Below are positions 1 through 12,545 of a DNA stretch of 64,000 nt, one piece after another. Under the pieces are notes generated by a model. It searched no databases, was not told where the DNA came from, and was given only the letters and a program-made list of their open reading frames with translations. Source of the DNA: Sphingobium sp. AP50. GTDB lineage: Bacteria > Pseudomonadota > Alphaproteobacteria > Sphingomonadales > Sphingomonadaceae. How positions within the stretch are numbered: the first letter of the stretch is position 1; every line of letters starts with the position of its first letter. The stretch lies in the NCBI RefSeq assembly GCF_900109095.1, contig NZ_FNYZ01000001.1:186001-250000 (forward strand), in the 5' to 3' direction. The position numbers and the translations under genes were made by a program.

Positions 1-4176
<4,176 letters not shown>

Positions 4177-4262
4177 GATGACTTACCCTTGCTTGTGGCC
4201 ATCCGTTTTCCGGTCATGGCCGCTGTCAACTTGCTGGAACCGGATGATGCCGGTTCCGATTG

Positions 4263-4982
4263 TCAGTTCGCCTTCTTGGCATCCGCGCCGAGCAAGGCGG
4301 TCAGGCGATCGCGTTCGGCCTTGCTCAAATCATTATAGGTGCGCGGTTTCGGCAATTTCGCGAGTTCGGCTTCGGACGATTTCAGAATGTCCGGCATGGC
4401 CCGCATCATATCGGGCATGATCTTCTGCATGCGGCCGATATAGTGCGGATCGGTCGCCAGCTCCATGAAACCCGCACCGAACTTGCCGCCGGTCGGCGTT
4501 TTCAGAAAGGCTGCGATCTGGTCCAGTTCGGCCGCATCATAGCGGTGGGCGAAGGCTTCCGCCATGCCTTCCCGCATATCCGGTTCGTACCGGCCCATGA
4601 AGCGACCCATTGCCGGCATCATGGTGTTGACGATCACGTCCATCCGCTTGCGGAAATTGGGATCGATGATCGCCATCATCTGCTCGATCGTGGCCTCGCC
4701 CAGACCGTCCGCCTGTTCCGGGTCCATCCCGCCGACCTTCAGGAATTCGCGGATCGGCATCTTGGTCATGCCGTCCATCATCGGGCCGATCATCTTTTGC
4801 ATCATCGGCCCCATCATCCGTTCCATGGTGCCGTTCGGCAGGATGACGGAGGCGATGGGCTGCGCCTTGGCCAGCAGCGCCGGATCGACCGGTGCCGTGG
4901 CTTCAGCCTGTGCGCTGGCCGGCTGTGCTTGTGCAGCGACCGGTGCCGACAGCAGAAACAGGCTGAGAAGAAGGGAGCGCAT
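4263..4982 (-). CDS. DUF2059 domain-containing secreted protein between gltD and gltB
   Basis: A 239-residue protein with an N-terminal signal peptide (MRSLLLSLFLLSAPVAAQAQ) and a Met-rich, helical C-terminal half of DUF2059 type (AFAHRYDAAELDQIAAFLKT, then a GKFGAGF segment). It is therefore probably periplasmic; its function is unknown. The ATG overlaps the gltD stop as TGATG, so translation is likely coupled to gltD. A GTG one codon upstream is possible but less convincing. gltB starts 86 bp downstream. A secreted protein inserted between the two subunits of a cytosolic enzyme is unexpected, and nothing in the sequence explains it. Confidence 0.85.
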   Translation of the reverse strand: MRSLLLSLFLLSAPVAAQAQPASAQAEATAPVDPALLAKAQPIASVILPNGTMERMMGPMMQKMIGPMMDGMTKMPIREFLKVGGMDPEQADGLGEATIEQMMAIIDPNFRKRMDVIVNTMMPAMGRFMGRYEPDMREGMAEAFAHRYDAAELDQIAAFLKTPTGGKFGAGFMELATDPHYIGRMQKIMPDMMRAMPDILKSSEAELAKLPKPRTYNDLSKAERDRLTALLGADAKKAN

Positions 4983-6427
4983 CACGCAGCAACCTTTTCG
5001 CCAGCCTTTGCCTTGGCCTTCAGATAGCGGTGCATATGCTCGGTCACGTCGCGGCCGTCGCGGATCGCCCAGACGACCAGAGACGCGCCGCGCACGATGT
5101 CGCCTGCCGCGAACACGCCGTCCATGCTGGTCATCATCGTTTTGTGATCGACGCGCAGCGTGCCCCAGCGGGTGACGGACAGGTCTTCCGCGCCGAACAG
5201 CCGGGGCAGTTCTTCGGGATCATAGCCCAGCGCCTTGATGACCAGATCGGCTTCCAGCGTATGTTCGCTGCCCGGATCGGGTTCGGGTGCGCGGCGGCCG
5301 GAGGCGTCGGGCTGGCCCAGACGCATCTTCGTCACCTTGACGCCGGTGACATGCTCCGTGCCTTCAAAGGCGATCGGTGCGGTCAGCCAGACGAACTCGA
5401 CGCCTTCTTCCTCGGCATTGGCGACTTCGCGCTGCGATCCGGGCATATTTTCCCGGTCGCGGCGATAGAGACACTTCACCGACTTGGCGCCCTGGCGGAT
5501 CGCGGTGCGGACGCAGTCCATCGCGGTATCGCCGCCGCCGATGACGACGACATTCTTGCCCGTGGCGAGCAGCGTGCCATCCTCATGCTCCGGCACGGCG
5601 TCGCCAAAGCCCGCCTTGTTGGAGGCGGTCAGATAGTCGAGCGCCTTCACCACGCCCGGCGCGCCGACGCCCGGCGCCTTGATATCGCGCGGCTTGTAGA
5701 CGCCCGTCGCGATCAGGATCGCGTCATGCTTGTCGCGCAGCTGCTCCATGGTGGCGTCGCGGCCGACCTCGAAGCTCTCATGGAAGATGATGCCGCCGTC
5801 CTTCAGGCGCTGGACGCGGCGCATGACGACATCCTTCTCCAGCTTGAAGCCGGGGATGCCATAGGTCAGCAGGCCGCCGGCGCGGTCATGCCGATCATAG
5901 ACATGCACGTCATAACCCGCGACGCGCAGATATTCTGCGGTGGTCAGGCCCGCCGGGCCTGCGCCGATCACACCGATCGACTGGCCGCGCGGCTTGCCGG
6001 GGACCAGCGGTTCGACCCAGCCTTCCTTCCAGGCGGTGTCAGTGATGTATTTCTCGACGCTGCCGATGGTGACGGAGCCATGGCCGGAAAATTCGATGAC
6101 GCAATTGCCTTCGCACAGTCGGTCCTGCGGGCAGATGCGGCCGCAGATTTCCGGCATGGTGCTGGTCAGGTTGCTCAGTTCATAGGCTTCGCGCAGCCGC
6201 CCTTCGGCGGTCAGGCGCAGCCAGTCGGGAATATGATTGTGCAGCGGACAATGGGTCGAGCAATAGGGCACGCCGCATTGCGAGCAGCGCGATGCCTGTT
6301 CCTCCGCCTTGTCCAGAATGAAGGACTTGCTGATTTCCAGAAAGTCATCGGCGCGATCATCGGCCGCGCGCTTTTCCGGGTAGGCCTGTGCCTTGCCCAC
6401 AAATTTCAGCATCGGATTGTCGCCCAT
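4982..6427 (-). CDS. gltD: glutamate synthase small subunit
   Basis: The 481-residue FAD/NADPH-dependent beta subunit of GOGAT passes electrons from NADPH to the large subunit. The N-terminal region carries two cysteine clusters for 4Fe-4S centres (CSQCGVPYCSTHCPLHNHIP around residue 48, and CGRICPQDRLCEGNC around residue 95). A dinucleotide-binding motif follows (GVIGAGPAGLTTAEYL, about residue 150), then a second one for NADPH (VVVIGGGDTAMDC, about residue 290). The C-terminal GVFAAGDIVRGASLVVWAI segment is the usual FAD-binding signature. Its length is normal. It is the first gene of the operon gltD-DUF2059-gltB. An 8-bp inverted repeat lies about 90-130 bp upstream and could be a regulatory site. 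Confidence 0.97.
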   Translation of the reverse strand: MGDNPMLKFVGKAQAYPEKRAADDRADDFLEISKSFILDKAEEQASRCSQCGVPYCSTHCPLHNHIPDWLRLTAEGRLREAYELSNLTSTMPEICGRICPQDRLCEGNCVIEFSGHGSVTIGSVEKYITDTAWKEGWVEPLVPGKPRGQSIGVIGAGPAGLTTAEYLRVAGYDVHVYDRHDRAGGLLTYGIPGFKLEKDVVMRRVQRLKDGGIIFHESFEVGRDATMEQLRDKHDAILIATGVYKPRDIKAPGVGAPGVVKALDYLTASNKAGFGDAVPEHEDGTLLATGKNVVVIGGGDTAMDCVRTAIRQGAKSVKCLYRRDRENMPGSQREVANAEEEGVEFVWLTAPIAFEGTEHVTGVKVTKMRLGQPDASGRRAPEPDPGSEHTLEADLVIKALGYDPEELPRLFGAEDLSVTRWGTLRVDHKTMMTSMDGVFAAGDIVRGASLVVWAIRDGRDVTEHMHRYLKAKAKAGEKVAA

Positions 6428-6515
6428 TACCCTGTCCCTGCCTATGTTGCTGAAGCGCGCATAGCAGAAAAACCCACGGAGTCACGTGGATTCTGGCATG
6501 TAGGACAGGATTAAT

Positions 6516-6557
6516 GACCTATTATCTAGCTGTTTTTGCCTTTTTTGAGAATAGGTC
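6516..6557. promoter_or_regulatory. inverted repeat upstream of gltD
   Basis: The 8-bp arms GACCTATT (6516-6523) and AATAGGTC (6550-6557) are separated by 26 bp of AT-rich sequence in the gap between uppP and gltD. An operator for a dimeric regulator or a weak terminator are both possible. No family-specific operator was recognised. Confidence 0.25.
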
Positions 6558-6592
6558 GCAAATTCCGCCGGTTTATTAGGACCGTATCGGAA

Positions 6593-7402
6593 CTATCTGG
6601 CTGTGAGCCAGATGAGCGCAGCGATGCCTGCGATGATTCGATACCAGGCGAAGGGGGCGAAGCCATGTTTCGACACCAGACCGACGAACCATTTGATGAC
6701 CAGCAGCGCCACGACGAAGGCGACGACAAAGCCCAGCGCGATGCTGTCCCAGCCCACGGCCGCGCTGGTGATCTGGTCGCCCTTTTTGAGCAGTTCCAGC
6801 GTCGTCGCGCCCAGCATGGTCGGGATGGCGAGGAAGAAGCTGAATTCGGCCGCCGTCCGCCGTTCGACGCCCAGCGTCAGCGCACCCATGATCGTCGCGC
6901 CGGACCGGCTGACGCCGGGGATCATCGCGATGCATTGGATCAGGCCGATGCCGATCACGCGCAGAACGGGAATATCGGCAATGCCGTGAAAGCGCTGCGC
7001 CTTTACCGCCCGTTCGACCAGCAAAATGGCGATGCCGCCGGCGATCAGCGCCCAGGCGACGACCTTGGGCGCGCCCAGTAGCATCTCGACATAGTCATGC
7101 ACCGCAAGCCCGATGACGGCCGCGGGAATGAAGGCGATGATCAGGTTGCGCAGGAAGCGCCAGCTTGTCGGCTCGCGCCGCAACAGGCCCATGCCGACCG
7201 CCCAGAAGGTGCGCCAGTAGAGCACCACAACCGCCAGGATGGCGCCAAGCTGGATCACGACGTTGAACATCGCCCAGGTGGCGGCGTCATAGCCCAGCAA
7301 TTCGCTCGCCAGGATCAGATGGCCGGTCGAGGAGACGGGCAGAAATTCGGTCAGCCCCTCGACAATGCCCAGCAGGATGACGGTCAGATAATGGAGGTCC
7401 AT
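6593..7402 (-). CDS. uppP: undecaprenyl-diphosphatase (BacA/UppP)
   Basis: A 269-residue polytopic inner-membrane protein that dephosphorylates undecaprenyl diphosphate to recycle the lipid carrier of peptidoglycan synthesis. Loss or overexpression affects bacitracin sensitivity in other bacteria. Both signature segments are present: EGLTEFLPVSSTGH near residue 15, with the catalytic Glu and Ser-Thr-Gly-His, and PGVSRSGATIMGAL near residue 160, with the catalytic Arg. The hydrophobic segments are spread as expected for this family and the length is normal. It follows the NDUFA9-like gene on the same strand, but a strong terminator lies between them, so it probably has its own promoter. Confidence 0.97.
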   Translation of the reverse strand: MDLHYLTVILLGIVEGLTEFLPVSSTGHLILASELLGYDAATWAMFNVVIQLGAILAVVVLYWRTFWAVGMGLLRREPTSWRFLRNLIIAFIPAAVIGLAVHDYVEMLLGAPKVVAWALIAGGIAILLVERAVKAQRFHGIADIPVLRVIGIGLIQCIAMIPGVSRSGATIMGALTLGVERRTAAEFSFFLAIPTMLGATTLELLKKGDQITSAAVGWDSIALGFVVAFVVALLVIKWFVGLVSKHGFAPFAWYRIIAGIAALIWLTAR

Positions 7403-7426
7403 GGATGGTCCCTAATGTCCTGGCAT

Positions 7427-7453
7427 AAAAAACCTCCCCGGTTTGCGGGGAGG
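7427..7453 (-). terminator. intrinsic terminator after the NDUFA9-like gene
   Basis: Read on the minus strand, CCTCCCC, a 7-nt loop and GGGGAGG are followed by six T. It lies 58 bp downstream of the stop at 7511 and just upstream of uppP. A second GC-rich hairpin (GCGGGGCA/TGCCCCGC) lies at about 7464-7491. Confidence 0.8.
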
Positions 7454-7510
7454 GGCATGAAAAGCGGGGCAGCGTGATGCGTGCCCCGCCCTGTCATTTG
7501 CGGTGGCGGC

Positions 7511-8437
7511 TCAGGCGCTCGCCCGGCCGGCAAAGCGGCCGTGGCGGCGATAGCGCACCATCCATTTGTCGGCGACCGCGCCCAGCGGCGTCGGGGCGAC
7601 GCCCAGCGCTTCCAGTCCCTGCGAGCCTGCGGCCGCGACATTGTCCTGACCCAGCATGGCGAGCTGATCGCGGGTGATGGGGCCGCCGGGCAGCAGCGCC
7701 AGCAGCGTCGCGAAGCCATTGGGCACGTCCACCAAAGGCTTGTCACGACCGATCGCCTTGGCGATCCAGGCGTTGATCTCCTTCATGCTCAGCACCTGCG
7801 GGCCGGCGACTTCATAAGTCTTGCCGCCGAACACGCCCGGCCGCTCGGCCGCATTGGCGATCGCCTGCGCCACGTCGGCGACATAGACGGGCTGGAACTT
7901 GGTGGCCGCGCCGATCACCGGGATCACCGGCGCGGAGCCGATGATCTGGGCGAAGCGGTTGAGGAACTGGTCTTCCGCGCCGAAGATGATCGACGGGCGC
8001 AGGATGGTCGCGGTCGGGAAGGCAGCCTTGACCGCCGCTTCGCCAGCAGCCTTCGACCGGCCATAGGCCGACGGGCTGTTCGCGTCCGCGCCGATCGCCG
8101 ACACATGGACCAGCGCCTTCACGCCGGCGGCCGCTGCGGCCTGCGCCACATTGGCGGCGCCTTCATGCTGGACCGCGTCGAAATCGCCCGACAGGATGCC
8201 GACCAGATTGATGACGATGTCGCTGCCGGCGATGGCGCGGGCGACGGTCGCGGGCTTGCGGATGTCGGCGCCCACGAACTGGCTCTGGCCCAGATTGCCG
8301 AGCGACTTCACCTTGACCGCGACGGCCAGGTCGCGCTGGGCGATCCGCACCCGCGCGCCGCGCGCCATCAGCGCCTGCGCAACCTGCCGGCCCAGAAAGC
8401 CGCCGCCGCCGAAGATCGTAACCAGACTGTCCTTCAT
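7511..8437 (-). CDS. complex I NDUFA9-subunit-like NAD(P)-dependent epimerase/dehydratase
   Basis: A 308-residue Rossmann-fold protein of the extended/atypical SDR group that includes NDUFA9, an accessory subunit of mitochondrial complex I. The N-terminal cofactor motif is VTIFGGGGFLGRQVAQAL. Further on it has DIVINLVGIL and a YGRSK segment corresponding to the SDR Tyr-x-x-x-Lys. The start at MKDSLV fits the beginning of the fold; a longer reading to 8512 adds 25 residues unlike the family. Bacterial members are often annotated as complex I-associated, but the exact substrate is not known and the link to respiration here is inference. Confidence 0.85.
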   Translation of the reverse strand: MKDSLVTIFGGGGFLGRQVAQALMARGARVRIAQRDLAVAVKVKSLGNLGQSQFVGADIRKPATVARAIAGSDIVINLVGILSGDFDAVQHEGAANVAQAAAAAGVKALVHVSAIGADANSPSAYGRSKAAGEAAVKAAFPTATILRPSIIFGAEDQFLNRFAQIIGSAPVIPVIGAATKFQPVYVADVAQAIANAAERPGVFGGKTYEVAGPQVLSMKEINAWIAKAIGRDKPLVDVPNGFATLLALLPGGPITRDQLAMLGQDNVAAAGSQGLEALGVAPTPLGAVADKWMVRYRRHGRFAGRASA

Positions 8438-8539
8438 CACGTGCGTCCCATGTTCATCGATAAGGGGAATGACTCTGCCAATCCCCTTGCAACTTCCGCC
8501 GCGCGCTGACAACCGCCCGCGCGCGGCCCGGTCCCCTTT

Positions 8540-9118
8540 TTAGCCGATCCAGCCCTGCAAGTCAGCGAGCATCCACAGGCCCAGCCCCAGGAAAAGCAGC
8601 GCCGCGCCGACCTGCAAGGCGCGCATCGGCACCTTGCGCGCCAGCGCTTCGCCGAACAGCACGGCCGGCACATTGGCCAGCATCATGCCCAGCGTCGTAC
8701 CGGCGGTGACGGCGATCAGATTGTCGAAGCGGGCGCCCAGCGCCACGGTTGCGACCTGCGTCTTGTCGCCCATCTCCACCAGGAAGAAGGCGATCAGTGT
8801 GGTCATGAACACGCCGGCCTTCGACGGCGCCTTGAGCGGAGCATCCTCGTCGATCTTGTCGGGCACCAGCGTCCAGGCGGCCATGGCGATGAAGGAGGCG
8901 GCCACCGCATAGCGGAACCAGCCCTGCGTCAGGACGCCCGCGATCGAATGGCCGACCAGCGCGGCGAGGAAATGATTGGCAAGCGTCGCGAACAATATGC
9001 CCAGGATGATCGGCACCGGCTTCCTGAAGCGGGTGGCGAGCAGCATGGCGAGCAACTGCGTCTTGTCGCCCATTTCGGCGAGCGCGACCAAAGCGGCGGA
9101 GGTAAGAAGAGCTTCCAT
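8540..9118 (-). CDS. TMEM165/GDT1 (UPF0016) family Mn2+ exporter, MneA-like
   Basis: A 192-residue membrane protein with two homologous halves, each carrying the family signature: ALAEMGDKTQLLA near residue 12 and LVEMGDKTQVAT near residue 105. About six hydrophobic segments are visible. Bacterial members such as MneA export Mn2+; eukaryotic and plant members move Mn2+/Ca2+ and H+. The start at MEALLTSAAL matches the usual N-terminus, and the longer reading to 9262 runs into the riboswitch-like leader. That leader strongly supports manganese export as the function. A roughly 100-nt gap separates it from the NDUFA9-like gene downstream. Confidence 0.93.
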   Translation of the reverse strand: MEALLTSAALVALAEMGDKTQLLAMLLATRFRKPVPIILGILFATLANHFLAALVGHSIAGVLTQGWFRYAVAASFIAMAAWTLVPDKIDEDAPLKAPSKAGVFMTTLIAFFLVEMGDKTQVATVALGARFDNLIAVTAGTTLGMMLANVPAVLFGEALARKVPMRALQVGAALLFLGLGLWMLADLQGWIG

Positions 9119-9204
9119 CTGACTGTTCCGGGGCCGGGCGAAGATTGACAGACACAATGCCACCGTGGCTTCCCGCCCGGCCGGACAGAAAAGCGCCGAT
9201 GCCA

Positions 9205-9316
9205 TTGGTCTCGCCCGATGCAGCCTTTGGCTGCTTCCCATACGCCATGACCTCTCGGCCAAATATGTTGACGCATGGCCCGCTCCTGCAATCGGAACGG
9301 CTGGCTACTCCCCAGA
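9205..9316 (-). ncRNA. yybP-ykoY manganese riboswitch candidate
   Basis: Read on the minus strand, the leader contains GGGGAGTAGCC (9303-9313), then GCGTCAACATATTTGGCC about 30 nt later, a TCATGGCGTATG segment, and GGGCGAGACCAATGGC at the 3' side (about 9201-9216). The GGGGAGUAG element, GUCAACAUA and the terminal GCGAGACC are, from memory, the conserved blocks of proteobacterial yybP-ykoY RNAs. These bind Mn2+ and turn on exporters of the UPF0016 and MntP families. It lies about 85 nt upstream of a UPF0016 gene, the expected target. Exact helix boundaries were not folded. Confidence 0.82.
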
Positions 9317-9359
9317 TGACTCGCTAGCCTCTAGTCGAGGCAGGCGGGGAAGGCAAGCC

Positions 9360-9773
9360 ATGGCGCAGGCGAACAAGACGGTCGAGACGGACGCAGCGGT
9401 CGAGGATTTTCTGGCGCGGGTCGAACCGGCAGAGCGGCAGGCGGATGGCCGGACGGTGACGGCGCTGATGGCGCGCCTGTCTGGCGAACCGGCGGCGATG
9501 TGGGGGCCGAGCATCATCGGTTTTGGTCGCTATCATTATCGCTATGACAGCGGACGGGAAGGCGACATGTGCCGGATCGGCTTTTCGCCGCGCAAGGCGG
9601 AACTGGTCTTCTATCTGGCGGGGCTGGAAGATGATGATTTCGCGCCGCTCGGTCAATATCGGCGCGGGAAAGGCTGCCTCTATGTCAAGCGGCTGGCGGG
9701 CGTGGACATGGCGGTATTGGAAGCGCTGATCGTCAGGAGCATCGCCCATATGGATAAGGTCTATCCGCGATGA
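9360..9773 (+). CDS. DUF1801 domain-containing protein
   Basis: A 137-residue soluble protein of the DUF1801 (YdhG-like) family. Supporting segments are VEDFLARVEPAERQADGRTV at the N-terminus, WGPSIIGFGRYHYRYDSGRE in the middle and the C-terminal KGCLYVKRLAGVDMAVLEAL. The start at MAQANKTVET fits the family; a longer reading begins inside the divergent riboswitch region. The biochemical role of DUF1801 proteins is not established. The stop overlaps the start of the amidase gene as ATGA, so the two are probably co-translated. Confidence 0.88.
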   Translation: MAQANKTVETDAAVEDFLARVEPAERQADGRTVTALMARLSGEPAAMWGPSIIGFGRYHYRYDSGREGDMCRIGFSPRKAELVFYLAGLEDDDFAPLGQYRRGKGCLYVKRLAGVDMAVLEALIVRSIAHMDKVYPR

Positions 9774-11344
9774 AGAAGTTGCTGCCGATCCTTGCCCTGC
9801 TGCTGATCGCAGCGCCAGTACAGGCGCAGCTGGAGGAAACGACGATCGCCTCTCTGTCCGCCGATCTGGCCAGCGGACGGACGAGCAGCGAAAGGGTGGT
9901 GCGCGCCTATCTCAAACGCATCGCCGCGATGGACCGCAAGGGGCCAAGGCTCAACAGCATCATCACGCTCAACCCGCAGGCGATTGAACAGGCGCGCGCG
10001 CTGGATGCGGAACGGCGTGCGGGCAGGCTGCGTGGGCCGCTGCATGGCGTGCCGATCCTGCTCAAGGATAATATCGAGGTGGCGGGGATGCCGACGACCG
10101 CCGGATCGCTGGCGCTCGTCCGCAACGATCCGGGGCGGGATTCGCCGGTGGCCGCTGCGCTGAAAGCGAAGGGCGCGATCATTCTGGGCAAGACGAACCT
10201 GTCTGAATGGGCCAATTTCCGGTCGGAGCGGTCGATGAGCGGGTGGAGCGCGGTCGGCGGGCTGACCCGCAATCCCTATGCGCTCGATCGCACCACCTGC
10301 GGGTCGTCCAGCGGATCGGGCGCAGCGGTGGCGGCCGGCTTCGCGCCCGGCGCCATCGGCAGCGAGACGAACGGGTCGGTCATCTGCCCGTCATCGATGA
10401 TGGGCCTTGTGGGGCTGAAGCCTACGGTCGGCTTGATCCCGCGCACCCATATCGTGCCGATCAGCCATAGTCAGGATACCGCCGGGCCGATGGCGCGCAA
10501 CGTGCGCGACGTCGCGATCCTGCTGTCGGCGCTGATCGCCAGCGATCCCGCCGATCCGGCCACCGCTGATGCCATGGCGCATGCGCAGGATTATGCGGCC
10601 GCGCTCGACCCGGCGAAGATCAGGGGCATGCGAATCGGCGTGCTGCGTGGCGGCGCGCAGCCGGAATTGCTGGCCCGCTATGACGTGGCGCTGGGCGTGC
10701 TCAAGGGATTGGGCGCGACGCTGGTCGAAGTGAAGAAGCCCGCAATGGAAGGCATGTCCGCCGCCAGCTACGACGTGCTGCAATATGAGTTCAAGGCGGA
10801 CCTGAACGCCTATCTGGCGACCACCCGCGCCGATCAGGTGCCGGTTCGCACGCTAAGCGATCTGATTGCCTTCGATGTCGCCCATGCCGATCGGGAAATG
10901 CCACTGTTCGGGCAGGATATCTTCGCAATGGCGCAGGCCAAGGCGGGGCTGGACGATGCTGCGTACAAGGCGGCGCGGGAAAAATCGCTGCGGCTGGCCG
11001 GACGGGAGGGGATCGACGCGATGCTGGCCGAAAACCGCGTCGATCTGCTGGTGACGATCAGCTACGGTCCGGCCTGGCCATCCGATACGGTCTGGGGCGA
11101 TCAATATGAAGGGCCGGGCGGATCGACCGGCCCGGCGGCGATCGCGGGCTATCCGCATCTGACCGTGCCGATGGGGCTGGTGCGCGGGCTGCCCGTGGGG
11201 CTCAGCTTCATCGGCACCGCCTATGCCGAACAGACCTTGCTGGATGCGGGGCTGGCTTATGAGCAGGCGTCGGGCATCCATGTCAGGCCGACCTTCCGCC
11301 CGACCGCCGATACCGGGCCGGAACTGGAAGGCAATCGTCCCTGA
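9770..11344 (+). CDS. amidase signature family protein, exported
   Basis: A 524-residue enzyme with a cleavable signal peptide (MKKLLPILALLLIAAPVQAQ), so probably periplasmic. The amidase signature Ser-cisSer-Lys triad is visible: Lys in PILLKDNIEVAG (about residue 100), the cis-Ser in CGSSSGSGAAVAAGFAPGAI (about residue 180) and the nucleophilic Ser in GSETNGSVICP. The family hydrolyses C-N bonds of amides. Its closest relatives by appearance are the GatA-like secreted amidases of proteobacteria; the substrate cannot be told. It overlaps the DUF1801 gene by 4 bp. Confidence 0.93.
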   Translation: MKKLLPILALLLIAAPVQAQLEETTIASLSADLASGRTSSERVVRAYLKRIAAMDRKGPRLNSIITLNPQAIEQARALDAERRAGRLRGPLHGVPILLKDNIEVAGMPTTAGSLALVRNDPGRDSPVAAALKAKGAIILGKTNLSEWANFRSERSMSGWSAVGGLTRNPYALDRTTCGSSSGSGAAVAAGFAPGAIGSETNGSVICPSSMMGLVGLKPTVGLIPRTHIVPISHSQDTAGPMARNVRDVAILLSALIASDPADPATADAMAHAQDYAAALDPAKIRGMRIGVLRGGAQPELLARYDVALGVLKGLGATLVEVKKPAMEGMSAASYDVLQYEFKADLNAYLATTRADQVPVRTLSDLIAFDVAHADREMPLFGQDIFAMAQAKAGLDDAAYKAAREKSLRLAGREGIDAMLAENRVDLLVTISYGPAWPSDTVWGDQYEGPGGSTGPAAIAGYPHLTVPMGLVRGLPVGLSFIGTAYAEQTLLDAGLAYEQASGIHVRPTFRPTADTGPELEGNRP

Positions 11345-11373
11345 GCTGCAGAGAACCGAGCCTTAAATATGAC

Positions 11374-11487
11374 CCGTTCGCACTGACTAGGGACTGAGCT
11401 TGTCGAAGGCCCGTATCGAAGGGGCTGGCGCATTCCATCCTTCGATACGCCGCTTCGACAAGCTCAGCGGCTACTCAGGACGAACGG
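11374..11487. repeat. palindromic intergenic repeat, family B copy 1
   Basis: The 114-bp element is bounded by CCGTTCG and CGAACGG. Nested arms GAGCTTGTCGAAG / CTTCGACAAGCTC and GTATCGAA / TTCGATAC form a long imperfect stem. A related, interrupted copy is at 50174-50340. It sits between the amidase and a convergent gene, where it could also end transcripts. Confidence 0.8.
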
Positions 11488-11510
11488 CGGTGGTTTCGAC
11501 CCTACACACT

Positions 11511-11912
11511 CTATGGCTCGCCCTTGCTTTCCTGCATCCGCCGTTCGGCGAACCATTGTTGCAGCATCTGGGCGGTACAGCCGGTAAAGCCGTTGCTGCC
11601 GATGACCGAACAACTATTGGGCAGGGTCTGGCGCTGTGTCTGTTCCATCGTCGCGACTTGGCTGCCCCAGCCCGGACCGCCGACGGGTTCGGGCTTTTCG
11701 CGCAGCTTCTTGGGGATGCGATAGCGTTCGGACTCGGGCTTGCGCGCGCACACCACGATTTCGTCCCCCTTGCTTTCAGGGCAAGGATCGTCGCCATAGA
11801 CCAGCAAGTTGATGATGCGATCGGGCGGCGGCTCGGCCTGCGCGAGCGCGGTCGAGGGGAGCATCGGGATCAGCAAGGTGCCGATCAGGGGAAGCACGAC
11901 AGAGCGCCGCAT
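11511..11912 (-). CDS. secreted hypothetical protein, tandem paralogue 2
   Basis: A 133-residue protein with a signal peptide (MRRSVVLPLIGTLLIPMLPS then TALAQA). The mature part carries YGDDPCPESKGDEIVVCARK followed by ESERYRIPKKLRE, nearly the same as in the gene immediately upstream. It also has paired cysteines (NSCSVIGSNGFTGC) that could form a disulfide in the periplasm. The start at 11912 has GAAGGA about 8 bp upstream; an in-frame ATG at 11927 is an alternative. No known domain was recognised. The duplication suggests a Sphingomonadales-specific family. Confidence 0.8.
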   Translation of the reverse strand: MRRSVVLPLIGTLLIPMLPSTALAQAEPPPDRIINLLVYGDDPCPESKGDEIVVCARKPESERYRIPKKLREKPEPVGGPGWGSQVATMEQTQRQTLPNSCSVIGSNGFTGCTAQMLQQWFAERRMQESKGEP

Positions 11913-12001
11913 AGAAATATCCTTCATATCCCCTGTCGAATGCCGGGTGCGCCCCGCGCCCGGCGATTCAAGGCGAAGACGCCACCGGCGTCTCCGAACC
12001 G

Positions 12002-12532
12002 TCATGGCTGGGGCGGCGTGCCCTTCTGTTCCTGCTCGGCCTTTTCTTCCGCCTTCACCCGTTCCTCGATCGCCTTGCTGTCGGCATCGATGGTGGACAG
12101 GCGCTTGGCGCGTTCGGCCTCGACCAGATCCTTCCAGCTGGCATTGTCCGCCGCCTGCCGTTCCGCCTTGGCGAGGCGGGCGAGCTGGGTGAAGCAGCCG
12201 GTGGTGCCGCCTGCGCCCACGGGAGAGCAGCTTTCCGTGCCGCTGGCGCCGACATATTCCATCGACCGCACCCGTTCGCCCCAGGCCTGATGGCTGGGCA
12301 TGTTGGGGTCGCCACGCAGCGGTTCGGGGATGCGATAGCGTTCTTCCTCACCCTTGCGAGCGCACACGACGATATCGTCGCCCTTGCTCTGCGGGCAGGC
12401 ATCTTCGCCATAGACGATGACGATATTGACCTTTTCGGTCGTGCTGCTGGCCGGCTGCGCAAAGGCGGGGACGGACGCGCCCAGCATCAACCCAAAGGTC
12501 AGGCTGCTGGCGATCATCGGAATCCTGTTCAT
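12002..12532 (-). CDS. secreted hypothetical protein, tandem paralogue 1
   Basis: A 176-residue protein with a signal peptide (MNRIPMIASSLTFGLMLGAS then VPAFAQ). Its core YGEDACPQSKGDDIVVCARK, then EEERYRIPEPLR, and the pair ESCSPVGAGGTTGCFTQ match the neighbour at 11511-11912. It differs by a charged C-terminal tail (about residues 125-176, rich in Ala, Lys and Glu) that looks like a coiled coil. A longer reading to 12841 overlaps coq7 and is not supported. Function is unknown; location and the conserved cysteines suggest a periplasmic role. Confidence 0.82.
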   Translation of the reverse strand: MNRIPMIASSLTFGLMLGASVPAFAQPASSTTEKVNIVIVYGEDACPQSKGDDIVVCARKGEEERYRIPEPLRGDPNMPSHQAWGERVRSMEYVGASGTESCSPVGAGGTTGCFTQLARLAKAERQAADNASWKDLVEAERAKRLSTIDADSKAIEERVKAEEKAEQEQKGTPPQP

Positions 12533-12545
12533 ATAACCGTCCTTA

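Noticed and set aside
8440..8512. N-terminal extension of the NDUFA9-like protein
   Set aside because: The extra 25 residues do not resemble the family and the Rossmann strand starts at MKDSLV.
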